A stretch of 64,000 bases of DNA from Sphingobacteriales bacterium (GCA_016700115.1 CP064999.1:248001-312000), one strand, 5' to 3'; shown: positions 27,862 to 37,286, numbered from the stretch's first letter. Made by a program: numbers and translations. Notes: generated by a model from the letters alone, not told the origin.

Positions 27862-30444
27862 TTATGCCCCGCTATAAACCGGTATAGCGATGGTTACTTT
27901 TGTGCCTGCCGGTTCTTGATCAGTGTCATATAGGTCGGTAATAATGACCTGAATCGGTTTTTTAAGCAGCCTGTTTAAAATAGCCAAACGTGCTTGCGGA
28001 TTGGACGAGCCTATGCCCATTCCTTCCCTGTCCCGGGTTTGTTCTTTGGCCTTTGTCCTGCCGATCCCGTTATCGGTAACCACGCATTGCAATACATCGG
28101 GCTGAATTTGTTCAAAATGAATGTTCAGCAAACGGCTGCCTTCTTTTTTGCTCAAAAGTCCGTGGTGAAGGGCGTTTTCGATATACGGCTGTATTAGCAT
28201 GGGTGGAATGTCAATTTCAGCAGGTAAAATTTCGGGAGAAACGCTGAGTGTGCAGGTAAACTTATCTTTAAACCGCAAGGATTCGATTTCAAGGTATAAC
28301 CGGAGATACTCAATTTCATCTTCCAGGCTAATATAAGATTGTTGGGAGTAGTTCAGCACCTTGCGAATCAAAGTCGAAAAAACCGACAAATACCTGTTGG
28401 CAGAAACTTTGTCGTTTTCGGTAACAAAGTACTGTATGGCATTCAGTGAATTAAAAATAAAATGCGGGTTCATTTGCGAGCGCAATGCCATCTGCTCCGA
28501 TTCAATCATTCTTCGCTCCCATTCGTTGCGGTTTTTGTAATAACTCAGAACAGCATAACCAATACTAAGTGCTAAACCGAGGAACAACAGGGTTACTGCC
28601 AGTTTGAAATACCAGGTTTCCCAGATTGGCGGGGTGATATAAATTGAAATTATTGCAGGCTGTTTGCTTATCCTCCCCCATTTGTCAAGTGCTGCTACCT
28701 TAAACAGGTATTTTCCGGGCGGCAAAGCGGGATATTGAACCGAAGTACCTGCGGTTTTGAGCCACTCGGTATCTGCGCCTTCCATTTGGTAAAGATATTG
28801 CAAATTGCCACCTGAACGATAAGAGAGACCGGTAAAGGCAATGCTGAGATTGTTTTGACGATAAGTCAGCCGGTAGGCCGGATTTGGTGGGACTACATTG
28901 TTCCAAACAGACATACTCGTGATATAAACCGGAGGTGAAATACTGTCTTGTGGAATATCCCGGACAGGCAGCACGGTTAACCCCTGAACTGTTGCCACCC
29001 AAACCGAGTCACCGTTTACCCAAACATCGTTTACAAAATCGGAAGCCAGTCCATCCAATCGGGAATAAGTCTTTACTTCAACAGTTGCCGGGTCCATCTC
29101 TTTCATCAAAATCCGGTTCAACCCTTTATTGGTAGCCGCCCATGCCCTCATATTGCTATCCAAAAATATGGCATTACAGGTATTGCTGTTCAACCCGTTG
29201 GCAGTAGTCAGGTGTATGACGGTATTTTGCTGCTTAATCAGGATTCCGATATCGGCCGTGGCTATCCATAATCTCCCCATAGAATCGGTCTGAAGGTCGT
29301 TGATAGGTTTGGCAAGTATTGGGGCTTTGCCGCCCGAATAAAAGTTTTTGCCGTTTTCATGACGATACAATCCCGCAGAAGTTCCAATCCAAAGTAGCTT
29401 GTCAGAAACGGCACTCAAAGCGTTCACCTGTTCCTGAATTGGAATAACGGTTGTTTCTGCTCCGGTTTTAAGGTTGATTTTTGTCGGAAACCGGTACTTC
29501 CCCACCCAAATCTGATGATTTTCCGCCGGTGCAAACGCAGTAGTCGGAGTCAGATTGAGCAAAAACCATCCTGCCGACGGGTCAATAAAATACAGCCCTC
29601 CATCGGTAGCTACCCATATTTGTTTGTCCGAATCTACACTGATATCATTCACCCGATTAAACACATTATCATTCGAGATATTTTCAAAAACCTGCCAACT
29701 GCCACCATCTACCGGACGGTAGGCCACGCTTCCCCTTCCGGTGCCCACCCATACCTGCCCGTAAGGCGATCCGGTTACGGTGTAAAGATCGTTTGCAGGT
29801 AACCCGTCAGCAGTGGTAAACGTTAGCACATCGGGTTGAGTGAGCAAAAACACACCATCATCTAAAGTGGTAAACCAGTAATTGCCCTCCCGGTCTTTAA
29901 ATATGGAGGTAATTGTTTTGCCTGACAACAAAGGCTGTACCCGAAGTTGTGGCGTTTGATATTGCGTGCACCGGTAAACCCCTCCCCCCCATGTTCCTAT
30001 CCAAACTGTGTTTAGATCGGTTTCTTTCAAAGTACAACTCACCGGCTGTTTGAAATACCGCTTCTGTTCAGGAAGGAGTTCACCAAAAGGCGAACCGGAA
30101 GCATTGTATCGGGAGTTTTGAAAAAAAAACGCCGCATCAGGTTGCCCGTAAAGCAACCAAAGTTCTTCCTTTGCGCTTGCCTCTAAATCGGCAACATAAA
30201 TAGCAGGAATATCTTCAGGTCTTGTGTAGGTAGTAAATCCGCTTCCATCAAAACGGCAAACCCCCATTGCCGTCGAAAACCAGACAAATCCTTTATTGTC
30301 CTGTACTACATGATACACCTGAATTGCAGGCAGACCTTTGTCTATATTGTAATGGATATACAAAGGTTGTTGGGCAACTATGTCTGCTACTCCGGCAACC
30401 ACAAACACAACTATCCACCATAAAATGCAGCATCCTACTTTCAT
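27862..30444 (-). CDS. Sensor histidine kinase with two-component-type beta-propeller (LytS/YehU-type kinase)
   Basis: This 860-residue protein has a signal peptide. A periplasmic ligand-sensing propeller of Reg_prop repeats follows (about 25-490), with DNKGFVWFSTAMGVCRFDG, DREGNYWFTTLDDGVFLL and DSMGRLWIATADIGILI. A Y_Y_Y domain (about 520-590) and one transmembrane helix (YFKLAVTLLFLGLALSIGYAV) come next. The kinase is of the His_kinase (PF06580) type, with the phospho-acceptor in QMNPHFIFNSLNAIQ and an ATPase N-box region ending in VVTDNGIGRTKA. Such kinases usually signal to a LytTR response regulator, but none is encoded next to it. It is divergent from the ECF sigma factor gene. Confidence 0.92.
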   Translation of the reverse strand: MKVGCCILWWIVVFVVAGVADIVAQQPLYIHYNIDKGLPAIQVYHVVQDNKGFVWFSTAMGVCRFDGSGFTTYTRPEDIPAIYVADLEASAKEELWLLYGQPDAAFFFQNSRYNASGSPFGELLPEQKRYFKQPVSCTLKETDLNTVWIGTWGGGVYRCTQYQTPQLRVQPLLSGKTITSIFKDREGNYWFTTLDDGVFLLTQPDVLTFTTADGLPANDLYTVTGSPYGQVWVGTGRGSVAYRPVDGGSWQVFENISNDNVFNRVNDISVDSDKQIWVATDGGLYFIDPSAGWFLLNLTPTTAFAPAENHQIWVGKYRFPTKINLKTGAETTVIPIQEQVNALSAVSDKLLWIGTSAGLYRHENGKNFYSGGKAPILAKPINDLQTDSMGRLWIATADIGILIKQQNTVIHLTTANGLNSNTCNAIFLDSNMRAWAATNKGLNRILMKEMDPATVEVKTYSRLDGLASDFVNDVWVNGDSVWVATVQGLTVLPVRDIPQDSISPPVYITSMSVWNNVVPPNPAYRLTYRQNNLSIAFTGLSYRSGGNLQYLYQMEGADTEWLKTAGTSVQYPALPPGKYLFKVAALDKWGRISKQPAIISIYITPPIWETWYFKLAVTLLFLGLALSIGYAVLSYYKNRNEWERRMIESEQMALRSQMNPHFIFNSLNAIQYFVTENDKVSANRYLSVFSTLIRKVLNYSQQSYISLEDEIEYLRLYLEIESLRFKDKFTCTLSVSPEILPAEIDIPPMLIQPYIENALHHGLLSKKEGSRLLNIHFEQIQPDVLQCVVTDNGIGRTKAKEQTRDREGMGIGSSNPQARLAILNRLLKKPIQVIITDLYDTDQEPAGTKVTIAIPVYSGA

Positions 30445-30621
30445 TGGCTAAAATTACGATTAAATTAACAGGGTGTTAACCTAAACATAAAATATCCCTA
30501 TATTGTGCAAAATTTATCAGTATCCTCTTTGTAACTTATATTTTAAATAACCGGCAATGCTTGTTTTTTAAAGTACCGCAACAATATTATACCCATTTAT
30601 TATTATTATTTGCCCATCTAC

Positions 30622-31230
30622 ATGGAAGAACCACCCAAATTTGACAAACTAAGCGATGAAGAACGCGACAACATTATAATCAGGGATTTTGTACCCTTTT
30701 CTGACGCACTCTTAAATTTCGCCTTTCGTTTAACCTATGATGAAGCTAAAGCCGAAGACTTAGTGCAGGATACTTTCGAAAAAGCCTGTAAGGCCATCTC
30801 AACTTTTCAGGTTGGAACTAATGCAAAAGCATGGCTGTTTACCATACTGAGAAATATATTTATCAACGACTATCGCAAAAGTAAAAAAAAGCAAATAACC
30901 GGCACGTTTGAAGATGTCGAAAAACAACACCATCATGTTGATGGAAAGTCGGCCAATACAATTGATTTTGGTGATGAAACTTTTAAGGAAATGTTAGGGG
31001 ATGAAGTATTGGAAGCCGTCGAATCCCTGCAGGATGATTTCCGGACTATCATCTTCTTAGATTTGGAAGATTTTAAGTATGCCGAAATGGCAAAAATTCT
31101 GCAAATTCCACAAGGTACCGTTCGTTCTCGTTTACACAGGGCCAGAAATGCCTTAAAAGAAAAACTTTTGGAGTATAGCCTCAAAATGGGTTATAACACA
31201 AAAGAAAAAAAGAAAAACAAAAAAAAATAA
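30622..31230 (+). CDS. ECF-type RNA polymerase sigma factor
   Basis: This 202-residue protein starts at the ATG giving MEEPPKFDKLSDEERDN; a TTG four codons upstream is in frame but less likely. Sigma region 2 spans about residues 20-95 (FAFRLTYDEAKAEDLVQDTF and AWLFTILRNIFINDYRK). Region 4 spans about 130-185, with the helix-turn-helix YAEMAKILQIPQGTVRSRLHRARNAL. The tail is very Lys-rich. It directs RNA polymerase to a dedicated regulon. No recognisable anti-sigma gene is adjacent; the small gene downstream is the only candidate partner. Confidence 0.93.
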   Translation: MEEPPKFDKLSDEERDNIIIRDFVPFSDALLNFAFRLTYDEAKAEDLVQDTFEKACKAISTFQVGTNAKAWLFTILRNIFINDYRKSKKKQITGTFEDVEKQHHHVDGKSANTIDFGDETFKEMLGDEVLEAVESLQDDFRTIIFLDLEDFKYAEMAKILQIPQGTVRSRLHRARNALKEKLLEYSLKMGYNTKEKKKNKKK

Positions 31231-31378
31231 AGGCGCGAGGATGCCGTTATATAGGCGATCTGAAAAAGTGCAGAAAATAAAAAAAAACAGAAAAAATTTT
31301 TCGTTTCTTCAACTTTCAATATATTTGTTTGTCTAAACTGGGCGTTCTAATTTTATAAAATTCAACCCAAATAAGTTA

Positions 31379-31645
31379 ATGAGCAAAAAATCAAATGCTA
31401 TGAAAAGTAAAATAAATCCCGCTGACAGAGATAAAGGTGAAACTGCTGTCAACGATGGCAGTCTGAGCAACACCCTCCATTCAAAACAACTTCCCAACGA
31501 GGTAAAACAAAACAATAGAGGTTGGCAAAATACAACACAGCCCAGAACATTAAAAGCCTTTTTAAGCGATAAATTGCCACAAAAAACAGTTTCAGACAGA
31601 CTTGCGCTCTCTATCAAAGAAAAAATAAAAGCATATCATAAGTAA
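31379..31645 (+). CDS. Small basic hypothetical protein downstream of the ECF sigma gene
   Basis: This encodes 88 residues, Lys/Asn/Ser-rich, with an apparently disordered N-terminal two thirds. A short possible helix lies at the C-terminus (TVSDRLALSIKEKIKAYHK). It starts 148 bp after the sigma factor stop on the same strand. No family is recognised. It may be the partner of the sigma factor, but only position suggests this. It could also be a chance frame; the ATG and ordinary codon use favour a real gene modestly. Confidence 0.45.
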   Translation: MSKKSNAMKSKINPADRDKGETAVNDGSLSNTLHSKQLPNEVKQNNRGWQNTTQPRTLKAFLSDKLPQKTVSDRLALSIKEKIKAYHK

Positions 31646-31822
31646 TTAGGCCTCCCTTCTCCCAAAGGAGATAGTTGACTAAAGTTTTTCCCCCTGTTTT
31701 TTTAAAAAGTAATAAGCCTCAAAACGGGCTTATGTCAATCATTAATACAACAGGTCGCTATTTATCAATCTTACCTTTTCCCTGATAATTAGCGGTATTT
31801 ATAGCCAACAGAACCAAATAGA

Positions 31823-32740
31823 ATGTTTATAGAGGAGCTATACCGGTCAGTTGCCGGGGGCAATTACCGCTCCTTAGCCCGCGCTATTTCTATTGTTGAA
31901 AACGAGTCGGAAGGACATCAACAGTACCTGAAATTGCTCCAATTCGACAAATCTCCACCTGTTATTGGAGTAACCGGACCTCCCGGAGCCGGTAAAAGTT
32001 CTTTGGTAAATTCCATGATTGATGTGCTCCTTAACCAAAAATCAAAAATAGCGATTCTTGCGGTTGACCCTACTTCCCCTTTTAACTACGGTGCTTTGCT
32101 TGGCGACAGAATTCGCCTGAGTAAGCATTTCAACAATCCGGACATTTATATCCGCTCTTTGGCTACACGAGGCTCATTGGGAGGGCTTTCCGGTAAAATT
32201 ATCGAAGTGGTTGATGTTGTAAAAACCGCGCCATTCGATTATATTTTTGTTGAAACAGTTGGAGTTGGTCAGTCTGAAGTCGAAATTGCCGGACTTGCCG
32301 ATACAACTATTGTAGTCATGGTGCCTGAAGCCGGAGACGATATTCAAACCATGAAATCGGGCATAATGGAAATTGCCGATATTTTCGTAGTCAATAAAGC
32401 AGATCGGGAAAATGCCGATATGTTTGTCTATAACCTGAGCAAAATGCTGCACGAAAAACCTGCAGATGATTGGACAGTTCCCGTAATCAAAACCATTGCA
32501 AAAACAAATATTGAACCATTAGGTATAGAAGAACTCATCCTTCAGATTCAACTTCATGGGCAATACAGCCGAAATCACCCCAAAAAGGCATACCTGCTGG
32601 CCCAAAAAGCACTCCACCTGATCCAGAATCAAAGAATGAAAGACATTGACCAGCGTCAACTTATTCGCCAAATTGAAGATGAACTCAAAAAAAACAGCCC
32701 TTTTAACTTGTACCGGTTTGTAGAAAAATTTCAGTTGTAA
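31823..32740 (+). CDS. meaB: Methylmalonyl-CoA mutase-associated G3E GTPase MeaB (ArgK-like)
   Basis: This 305-residue protein has the G3E GTPase features of MeaB. They are the P-loop GVTGPPGAGKSSLVNSM (residues 49-65), the switch-region LAVDPTSPFNYGALLGDRIR, ETVGVGQSEVEIAGLAD, and the NKAD base-recognition motif. MeaB protects and reloads adenosylcobalamin-dependent methylmalonyl-CoA mutase. The mutase itself is not in this window. The gene is on its own transcript between the small hypothetical gene and bamD. The length is near the lower end for the family. Confidence 0.94.
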   Translation: MFIEELYRSVAGGNYRSLARAISIVENESEGHQQYLKLLQFDKSPPVIGVTGPPGAGKSSLVNSMIDVLLNQKSKIAILAVDPTSPFNYGALLGDRIRLSKHFNNPDIYIRSLATRGSLGGLSGKIIEVVDVVKTAPFDYIFVETVGVGQSEVEIAGLADTTIVVMVPEAGDDIQTMKSGIMEIADIFVVNKADRENADMFVYNLSKMLHEKPADDWTVPVIKTIAKTNIEPLGIEELILQIQLHGQYSRNHPKKAYLLAQKALHLIQNQRMKDIDQRQLIRQIEDELKKNSPFNLYRFVEKFQL

Positions 32741-32925
32741 TCATTAGATGGACAATGTCATCCTTATTGCTAAGATCCTAAAAAAAACGAATCCATTCCA
32801 TAGGGAAACCCAATTTACCTGCACACTCCTCCTGTTCTGATAAATTTTTAATCAATGCGCACAATACCCAACCTTATATTGTTGTTTTTATCCCTTACAA
32901 TTGTGTAGGATTCGCAATAAAGTAG

Positions 32926-32933
32926 TACCTTTG
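32926..32933 (+). promoter_or_regulatory. Candidate -7 element (TACCTTTG) of the bamD-rpoZ transcript
   Basis: TACCTTTG fits TAnnTTTG, with a TTG 22 bp upstream at 32901-32903. It ends only 6 bp before the bamD ATG, so the transcript would have a very short leader or none. Confidence 0.5.
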
Positions 32934-32939
32934 CAGGCT

Positions 32940-33764
32940 ATGAAGTCATTAAATTTTTGGGGCATTTGTGGGTTAATGCTGCTTTTGTCCGTTTTATTTA
33001 TGAGCGGCTGTGACACTTACCAGAAAATCTTGAAAAGTAGTGATTATCCCCTCAAATATGAAAAAGTTAAAGAGTACTACAATGCCGGAGAATATGACAA
33101 GGCATTGCCTTTATTTGAAGAACTAATGGGGATTTACAGGGGCGTTAAAGAAGCTGAAAAACTATATTACTTCTATGCCTATTGTCACTACGGTCTTGAA
33201 GATTATTTTTCGGCTTCACACTATTTTAAAACGTTTATTTCTGCCTATCCACGAAGCATTTATACCGAAGATGCTCAATTTATGGTAGGATACAGTTTCT
33301 ACAAAATGTCGCCTCAGACTTCATTGGAACAAGGAAATACTCAAAAAGCAATTGAAGCACTTCAACTCTTTGCAAACACCTACCCTAACAGTTCCAAAGT
33401 TGAAAAATGCAACAACCTGATTGATGAATTGCGTGAAAAATTAGAAGACAAAGCCTATAATACCGCCGAGTTATACTTCAGAATAAAATCTTACAAAGCA
33501 GCTGCAACCGCATACAGGAACATACTTTCAGATTTTCCGGATACAAAACGCAAAGAAGAAATCATGTTTAAAGTGGTCAAATCGTATTATCTGTTAGCAC
33601 TCAACAGTATTGAAGAAAAAAAGCGCGAGCGTTTCCAGTTTGCCATAGATGCTTATTCTGAATTTGCCGACCAATATCCTGACAGTAAATACCACCGCGA
33701 AGCGGAACGAATATTTTCACAATCTACCGATCACCTGACAAAAATATTATCGAATGCCCAGTAA
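32940..33764 (+). CDS. bamD: Outer-membrane assembly lipoprotein BamD
   Basis: This 274-residue protein starts at MKSLNFWGICGLMLLLS; the frame is open 13 codons upstream but those overlap the promoter. A lipobox (LFMSGC, Cys24) marks it as an outer-membrane lipoprotein. The body consists of TPR-like helical pairs, including YYNAGEYDKALPLFEELM, HYFKTFISAYPRSIYTEDAQ and AIDAYSEFADQYPDSKYHREA, the typical BamD/YfiO arrangement. It works with BamA to insert beta-barrel proteins into the outer membrane. Its end overlaps rpoZ by 11 bp, the arrangement seen in many Bacteroidota. Confidence 0.93.
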   Translation: MKSLNFWGICGLMLLLSVLFMSGCDTYQKILKSSDYPLKYEKVKEYYNAGEYDKALPLFEELMGIYRGVKEAEKLYYFYAYCHYGLEDYFSASHYFKTFISAYPRSIYTEDAQFMVGYSFYKMSPQTSLEQGNTQKAIEALQLFANTYPNSSKVEKCNNLIDELREKLEDKAYNTAELYFRIKSYKAAATAYRNILSDFPDTKRKEEIMFKVVKSYYLLALNSIEEKKRERFQFAIDAYSEFADQYPDSKYHREAERIFSQSTDHLTKILSNAQ

Positions 33765-34113
33765 TAAAAAGAAAAAACAGTACAACATCAGCCCTCATAT
33801 CGAGGCCAGAAACATGTCTGAAATTGCCACAAAAACAGGCAATGTCTATCAGTCCATCAATGTCATTGCCAAAAGGTCAAACCAGATTGCTGTAAAACTG
33901 AAAGACGAATTACATACAAAAATTGACGAATTTGCATCAAGCACCGACTCCTTGGAAGAAGTGCATGAAAACAAAGAACAAATCGAAATTTCCCGCTTTT
34001 ATGAAAAAATGCCACATCCTACCCTATTGGCATTTGAAGAATTTGTTGAGGACAAAATCTATTACCGCAAACAAGAGGAAGAGCAAACTGATGCCGTTGT
34101 AGTTAAAGAATAG
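33754..34113 (+). CDS. rpoZ: RNA polymerase omega subunit (Bacteroidota type)
   Basis: This 119-residue protein has the omega/Rpb6 core GNVYQSINVIAKRSNQIAVKLKDELHTKI at about residues 26-55. A lineage-type C-terminal extension is rich in acidic residues. Omega stabilises the beta-prime subunit in RNA polymerase. It overlaps the bamD end by 11 bp, implying translational coupling, and is followed by a strong terminator before coaBC. The bamD-rpoZ-coaBC order is a familiar Bacteroidota gene block. Confidence 0.88.
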   Translation: MPSNKKKKQYNISPHIEARNMSEIATKTGNVYQSINVIAKRSNQIAVKLKDELHTKIDEFASSTDSLEEVHENKEQIEISRFYEKMPHPTLLAFEEFVEDKIYYRKQEEEQTDAVVVKE

Positions 34114-34131
34114 TCAAATTTCCGAAACCTT

Positions 34132-34174
34132 AAAAGGCAATATTCCTTTCATTGACAGGAGTATTGCCTTTTTC
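34132..34174 (+). terminator. Rho-independent terminator after rpoZ
   Basis: A 15-bp stem (AAAGGCAATATTCCT with AGGAGTATTGCCTTT, one G-U pair) encloses a 9-nt loop and is followed by a T run. It ends the bamD-rpoZ transcript 19 bp after the rpoZ stop. Confidence 0.88.
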
Positions 34175-34208
34175 ATCTGTTCACATCTCACCTTTGTAAC
34201 TTTTCACA

Positions 34209-35432
34209 ATGGTTTTAAAAGGCAGGAAAATATTGTTGGGCGTTTGTGGCAGCATTGCTGCCTATAAAGCGGCCATATTAGTCCGGCTTTTGGTCAAACA
34301 TGGTGCAGAAGTGAGAGTTGTCATGACTCGTAGTGCCGCCGGCTTTGTCGGTCCTCTGACTTTTTCCACCTTGTCAAAAAACCCGGCACTGATTGAATTT
34401 TCGGAAAAAGACGAACAGGTTTGGAACAACCACGTTGAACTCGGCTTATGGGCTGATGTTATGCTCATAGCTCCTGCTTCTGCAAACACGATTGCCAAAT
34501 TGGCCAACGGACTTTGCGACAACCTGCTTTGTGCCACGTATCTCTCTGCGCGATGCCCGGTGTTAATTGCCCCCGCAATGGATATTGATATGTGGCAGCA
34601 CCTCGCAACCCAGCGAAACATCCAAATGCTTTCCCAAGCCGGAAATCAAATAATACCTGTTGGCAGCGGTGAACTGGCCAGCGGATTATGGGGTGATGGT
34701 CGTCTGGCAGAGCCAGAAGAAATCCTCAACTTTTTGATACTGCATTTTTCCAAAACTCACCAAACAAATTCCTGTTTGCAAAACAAAAACCTGCTCATTA
34801 CCGCCGGCCCTACTTACGAACCAATTGATCCGGTACGTTTTGTGGGCAACCGGTCTTCCGGTATCATGGGAATTGCCTTAACTAAGGAAGCCTTACTGAG
34901 AGGTGCTTCTGTTTGCTTGGTCATGGGACCCACTTCTCAACCAATGCCACAACATCCAAATCTAAATATCATACACGTAGAAACAGCGGAAGAGATGTTT
35001 CAGGCTTGTGTGGTTAAATTTGAACAAACAGATATCGCCATTCTGGCTGCTGCCGTCAGTGACTACACCCCAACTTATCCGCAAACTTCAAAAATAAAGA
35101 AGCATACTGATGAGTTTAATGTAGTAATGCATAAAACCAAAGACATCCTTGCACATTTAGGCAACATTAAACGCAAAAATCAGATTTTAGCAGGTTTTGC
35201 ACTCGAAACTGATAACGAAATTGAAAACGCTTTTAAAAAAGTAAAGACCAAGAATCTCGATTTCGTGGTGCTCAATTCTCTTAAAGACGAAGGCGCGGGT
35301 TTTAAACATGCAACCAATAAAATTACCATTATAGATAAATCCGGTAATCAAACTCCTTTTCCCTTAAAAAACAAAAACGAAGTTGCAAAAGACATACTCG
35401 ATAAAGTATGCCAATTACAAAAAAGTATTTGA
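34209..35432 (+). CDS. coaBC: Bifunctional phosphopantothenoylcysteine decarboxylase / phosphopantothenate-cysteine ligase
   Basis: This 407-residue protein covers two steps of coenzyme A synthesis. The N-terminal flavoprotein CoaC domain (about 1-185) has LLGVCGSIAAYKAAILVRLL, HVELGLWADVMLIAPASANT and the active-site segment APAMDIDMW. The C-terminal CoaB ligase domain (about 195-400) begins with LLITAGPTYEPIDPVRFVGN and has SSGIMGIAL and ILAAAVSDYTP. CoaB joins 4-phosphopantothenate to cysteine and CoaC decarboxylates the product. It follows the rpoZ terminator, so it needs its own promoter. Both halves look intact. Confidence 0.96.
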   Translation: MVLKGRKILLGVCGSIAAYKAAILVRLLVKHGAEVRVVMTRSAAGFVGPLTFSTLSKNPALIEFSEKDEQVWNNHVELGLWADVMLIAPASANTIAKLANGLCDNLLCATYLSARCPVLIAPAMDIDMWQHLATQRNIQMLSQAGNQIIPVGSGELASGLWGDGRLAEPEEILNFLILHFSKTHQTNSCLQNKNLLITAGPTYEPIDPVRFVGNRSSGIMGIALTKEALLRGASVCLVMGPTSQPMPQHPNLNIIHVETAEEMFQACVVKFEQTDIAILAAAVSDYTPTYPQTSKIKKHTDEFNVVMHKTKDILAHLGNIKRKNQILAGFALETDNEIENAFKKVKTKNLDFVVLNSLKDEGAGFKHATNKITIIDKSGNQTPFPLKNKNEVAKDILDKVCQLQKSI

Positions 35433-35468
35433 TTCAGTGAATTTCATATAACTATCTTCAAAAAAACC

Positions 35469-35476
35469 TAACTTTG
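35469..35476 (+). promoter_or_regulatory. Candidate -7 element (TAACTTTG) upstream of the DUF4835 gene
   Basis: TAACTTTG fits the Bacteroidota -7 consensus and lies 72 bp before the start codon. No convincing -33 box was found. Confidence 0.4.
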
Positions 35477-35547
35477 AGGAAGTTAATCCGGTACGAGAAG
35501 CCCAATTCAGTTAAATTCTTCCCCTTCACAAAATTGACCTGCCAAAA

Positions 35548-36546
35548 ATGAAAAATTATTTAGCCCTGATATTTACAATTTTGTTTGCCTGTTCAACAAG
35601 CCTTCAGGCGCAGGAACTCAATGCACAGGTAAATGTTCAGACACCGCAATTGCGCATGACCGACCCAAAAGTGTTTGAAACATTGGGCAATGACATCAAA
35701 GAGTTCTACAATGGTCGCAAATGGTCTGATGATATCTATGCTGTTAATGAGCGAATCAACTGTAGTTTTTTAATCACCATTTCTGAGGAAATTTCCAACA
35801 CGCGCTTTAAAGGGAGTATCACGATCCAATCTTCCCGTCCGGTTTTTAACTCCAATTATGAAAGTATCATCATTAACCATCAGGACAAACAGATTGAGTT
35901 TGATTATGCCGAGTTTCAACCACTTGAATTTAATGAGAATGCCTATCTCTCTGAACTCACCTCGTTGTTGGCATACTATGCCTATATCATTATCGGCTAT
36001 GATGGTGAAACTTTTGCACCGGGAGGCGGAACTCCAATGTTTTTAAAAGCACAGAATGTGGTTAACACCGCCCAAGCTTCCAAATCAAAAGGCTGGCAAT
36101 CCTTTGATGGTACCCGAAACCGGTATTGGTTGGTACAAAACCTGACCGACACAAAACACAAACCTCTGCGCGATGCGTACTACCGCTACCACAGGCAAGG
36201 AATGGACAATATGTTTTCCAACCCAACAGAAGCTCGAGCCAACATTATCAGCGCTCTTGAAATGGTTGGCGAAACCCACAATAACAATACAAATTCAATG
36301 GCTGTTGATCTGTTCGTTACCGCAAAAGGAAACGAAATCACCAATATTTTTGCAGACGGCAGCGTACTTCCGCCAGATAAGGTTAAAGTATTGAATGTTT
36401 TATCGCGTATTGATGGCGCAAATATGCCTCAGTATAACCGAATTAATGCTTCAACTTCCGCCCGGGAAATTGAAATGCCAAACAGCACAATGGACCCCAG
36501 ACCCAAAGGCAATACGCAATTTCAAATGATGGAAGGTAAAGAATAA
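35548..36546 (+). CDS. DUF4835 secreted/periplasmic protein
   Basis: This 332-residue protein has a signal peptide ending near QAQ (residue 23). The mature protein fits DUF4835: ELNAQVNVQTPQLRMTDPKVF, FNGRKW-like segments (FYNGRKWSDD), LTSLLAYYAYIIIGYDGETF and GWQSFDGTRNRYWLVQNL. The family is Bacteroidota-specific and almost always downstream of coaBC, as here. It is thought to be periplasmic, but its function is unknown. It has its own candidate promoter and a very strong terminator. Confidence 0.9.
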   Translation: MKNYLALIFTILFACSTSLQAQELNAQVNVQTPQLRMTDPKVFETLGNDIKEFYNGRKWSDDIYAVNERINCSFLITISEEISNTRFKGSITIQSSRPVFNSNYESIIINHQDKQIEFDYAEFQPLEFNENAYLSELTSLLAYYAYIIIGYDGETFAPGGGTPMFLKAQNVVNTAQASKSKGWQSFDGTRNRYWLVQNLTDTKHKPLRDAYYRYHRQGMDNMFSNPTEARANIISALEMVGETHNNNTNSMAVDLFVTAKGNEITNIFADGSVLPPDKVKVLNVLSRIDGANMPQYNRINASTSAREIEMPNSTMDPRPKGNTQFQMMEGKE

Positions 36547-36569
36547 TATTTCCATTCCTTATTTATTGA

Positions 36570-36616
36570 AAACGAACAAAACTGATGTATATACATAGTT
36601 TGGTTCGTTTTTTTTT
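36570..36616 (+). terminator. Rho-independent terminator after the DUF4835 gene
   Basis: A 14-bp stem (AAACGAACAAAACT with AGTTTGGTTCGTTT, one mismatch) has a 13-nt loop and is followed by six or more T residues. It ends the coaBC-DUF4835 transcript. Confidence 0.9.
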
Positions 36617-36689
36617 GATACCTGCTTCTGCTATCAAAGAGAATACTATTTAGCCCGACTTTAGGAATAGTGAGTTATAAATCATTGCC

Positions 36690-37079
36690 CCCACTGTATG
36701 AGTTTCCAAAAAAATTGAAGTTAAGGACCCCTTACGAGTTACATGTTCTCGAAGAAGCAGTTCATTGATATCTAAGTGGCTTCGGATGTTGATTGAAATA
36801 AAAAAACAGGAACAAGGTGTTTCAAAACATGAGCACCCACTGTATTACAAGCGAAGGAACACAAAAAGCTATCGGGCTGTTTTGATGAACCACACCATCA
36901 GCTTGCAAGGCTATTCGGAGTTGAAAAATTGGATAAAAAAGGAGTTTGACAAAGAGATAAAATACAATATCTTGTTGAAGTATTACATTCTTCATTTTCA
37001 ATCTAAGGTAAAACTACCCGCAAAAACCATATCAAGAAAGATGAACCTGCATTTTGGAGATAAAAGCAGGTTTGGATAA
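36690..37079 (+). pseudogene. Relic of an IS630-type transposase N-terminal region
   Basis: In one frame the sequence reads YEFPKKLKLRTPYELHVLEE, then hits a stop. A second frame (from 36765) continues SKWLRMLIEIKKQEQGVSKH and later GYSELKNWIKKEFDKEIKYN with LLKYYILHFQSKVKLPAKT. These segments resemble the helix-turn-helix half of IS630-type transposases from Bacteroidota. Frame changes, stops and a missing catalytic half make it a decayed fragment. The family call is by eye only. Confidence 0.5.
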
Positions 37080-37147
37080 TTGACGAAAACCGGTAACACG
37101 CTTACCTCAAAAGACATGAAGTCTGTTTTCCTGTTGCAAATGCCCTT

Positions 37148-37286
37148 TTGCAGTTTCCCTGCCATTCACTTTGGTTTTACTCCCAACTCTTTGCACTGAA
37201 AGGTATTCAGTACAAAGAGCATCAGAAGCAAAAGAGGTGTTCAGCCTGTAAAAAACAACCCTTTAGTGTAAAAGGCATTGCCGTTT
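37148..37286 (+). other. Possible zinc-ribbon transposase remnant
   Basis: One open frame here carries a CHSLWFYSQL segment followed by KRCSACKKQPFSVKG, resembling the zinc-ribbon start of IS1595- or IS1-like transposases. It has no proper start and runs into the oppositely oriented end of the giant adhesin gene. The assignment is weak. Confidence 0.25.
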
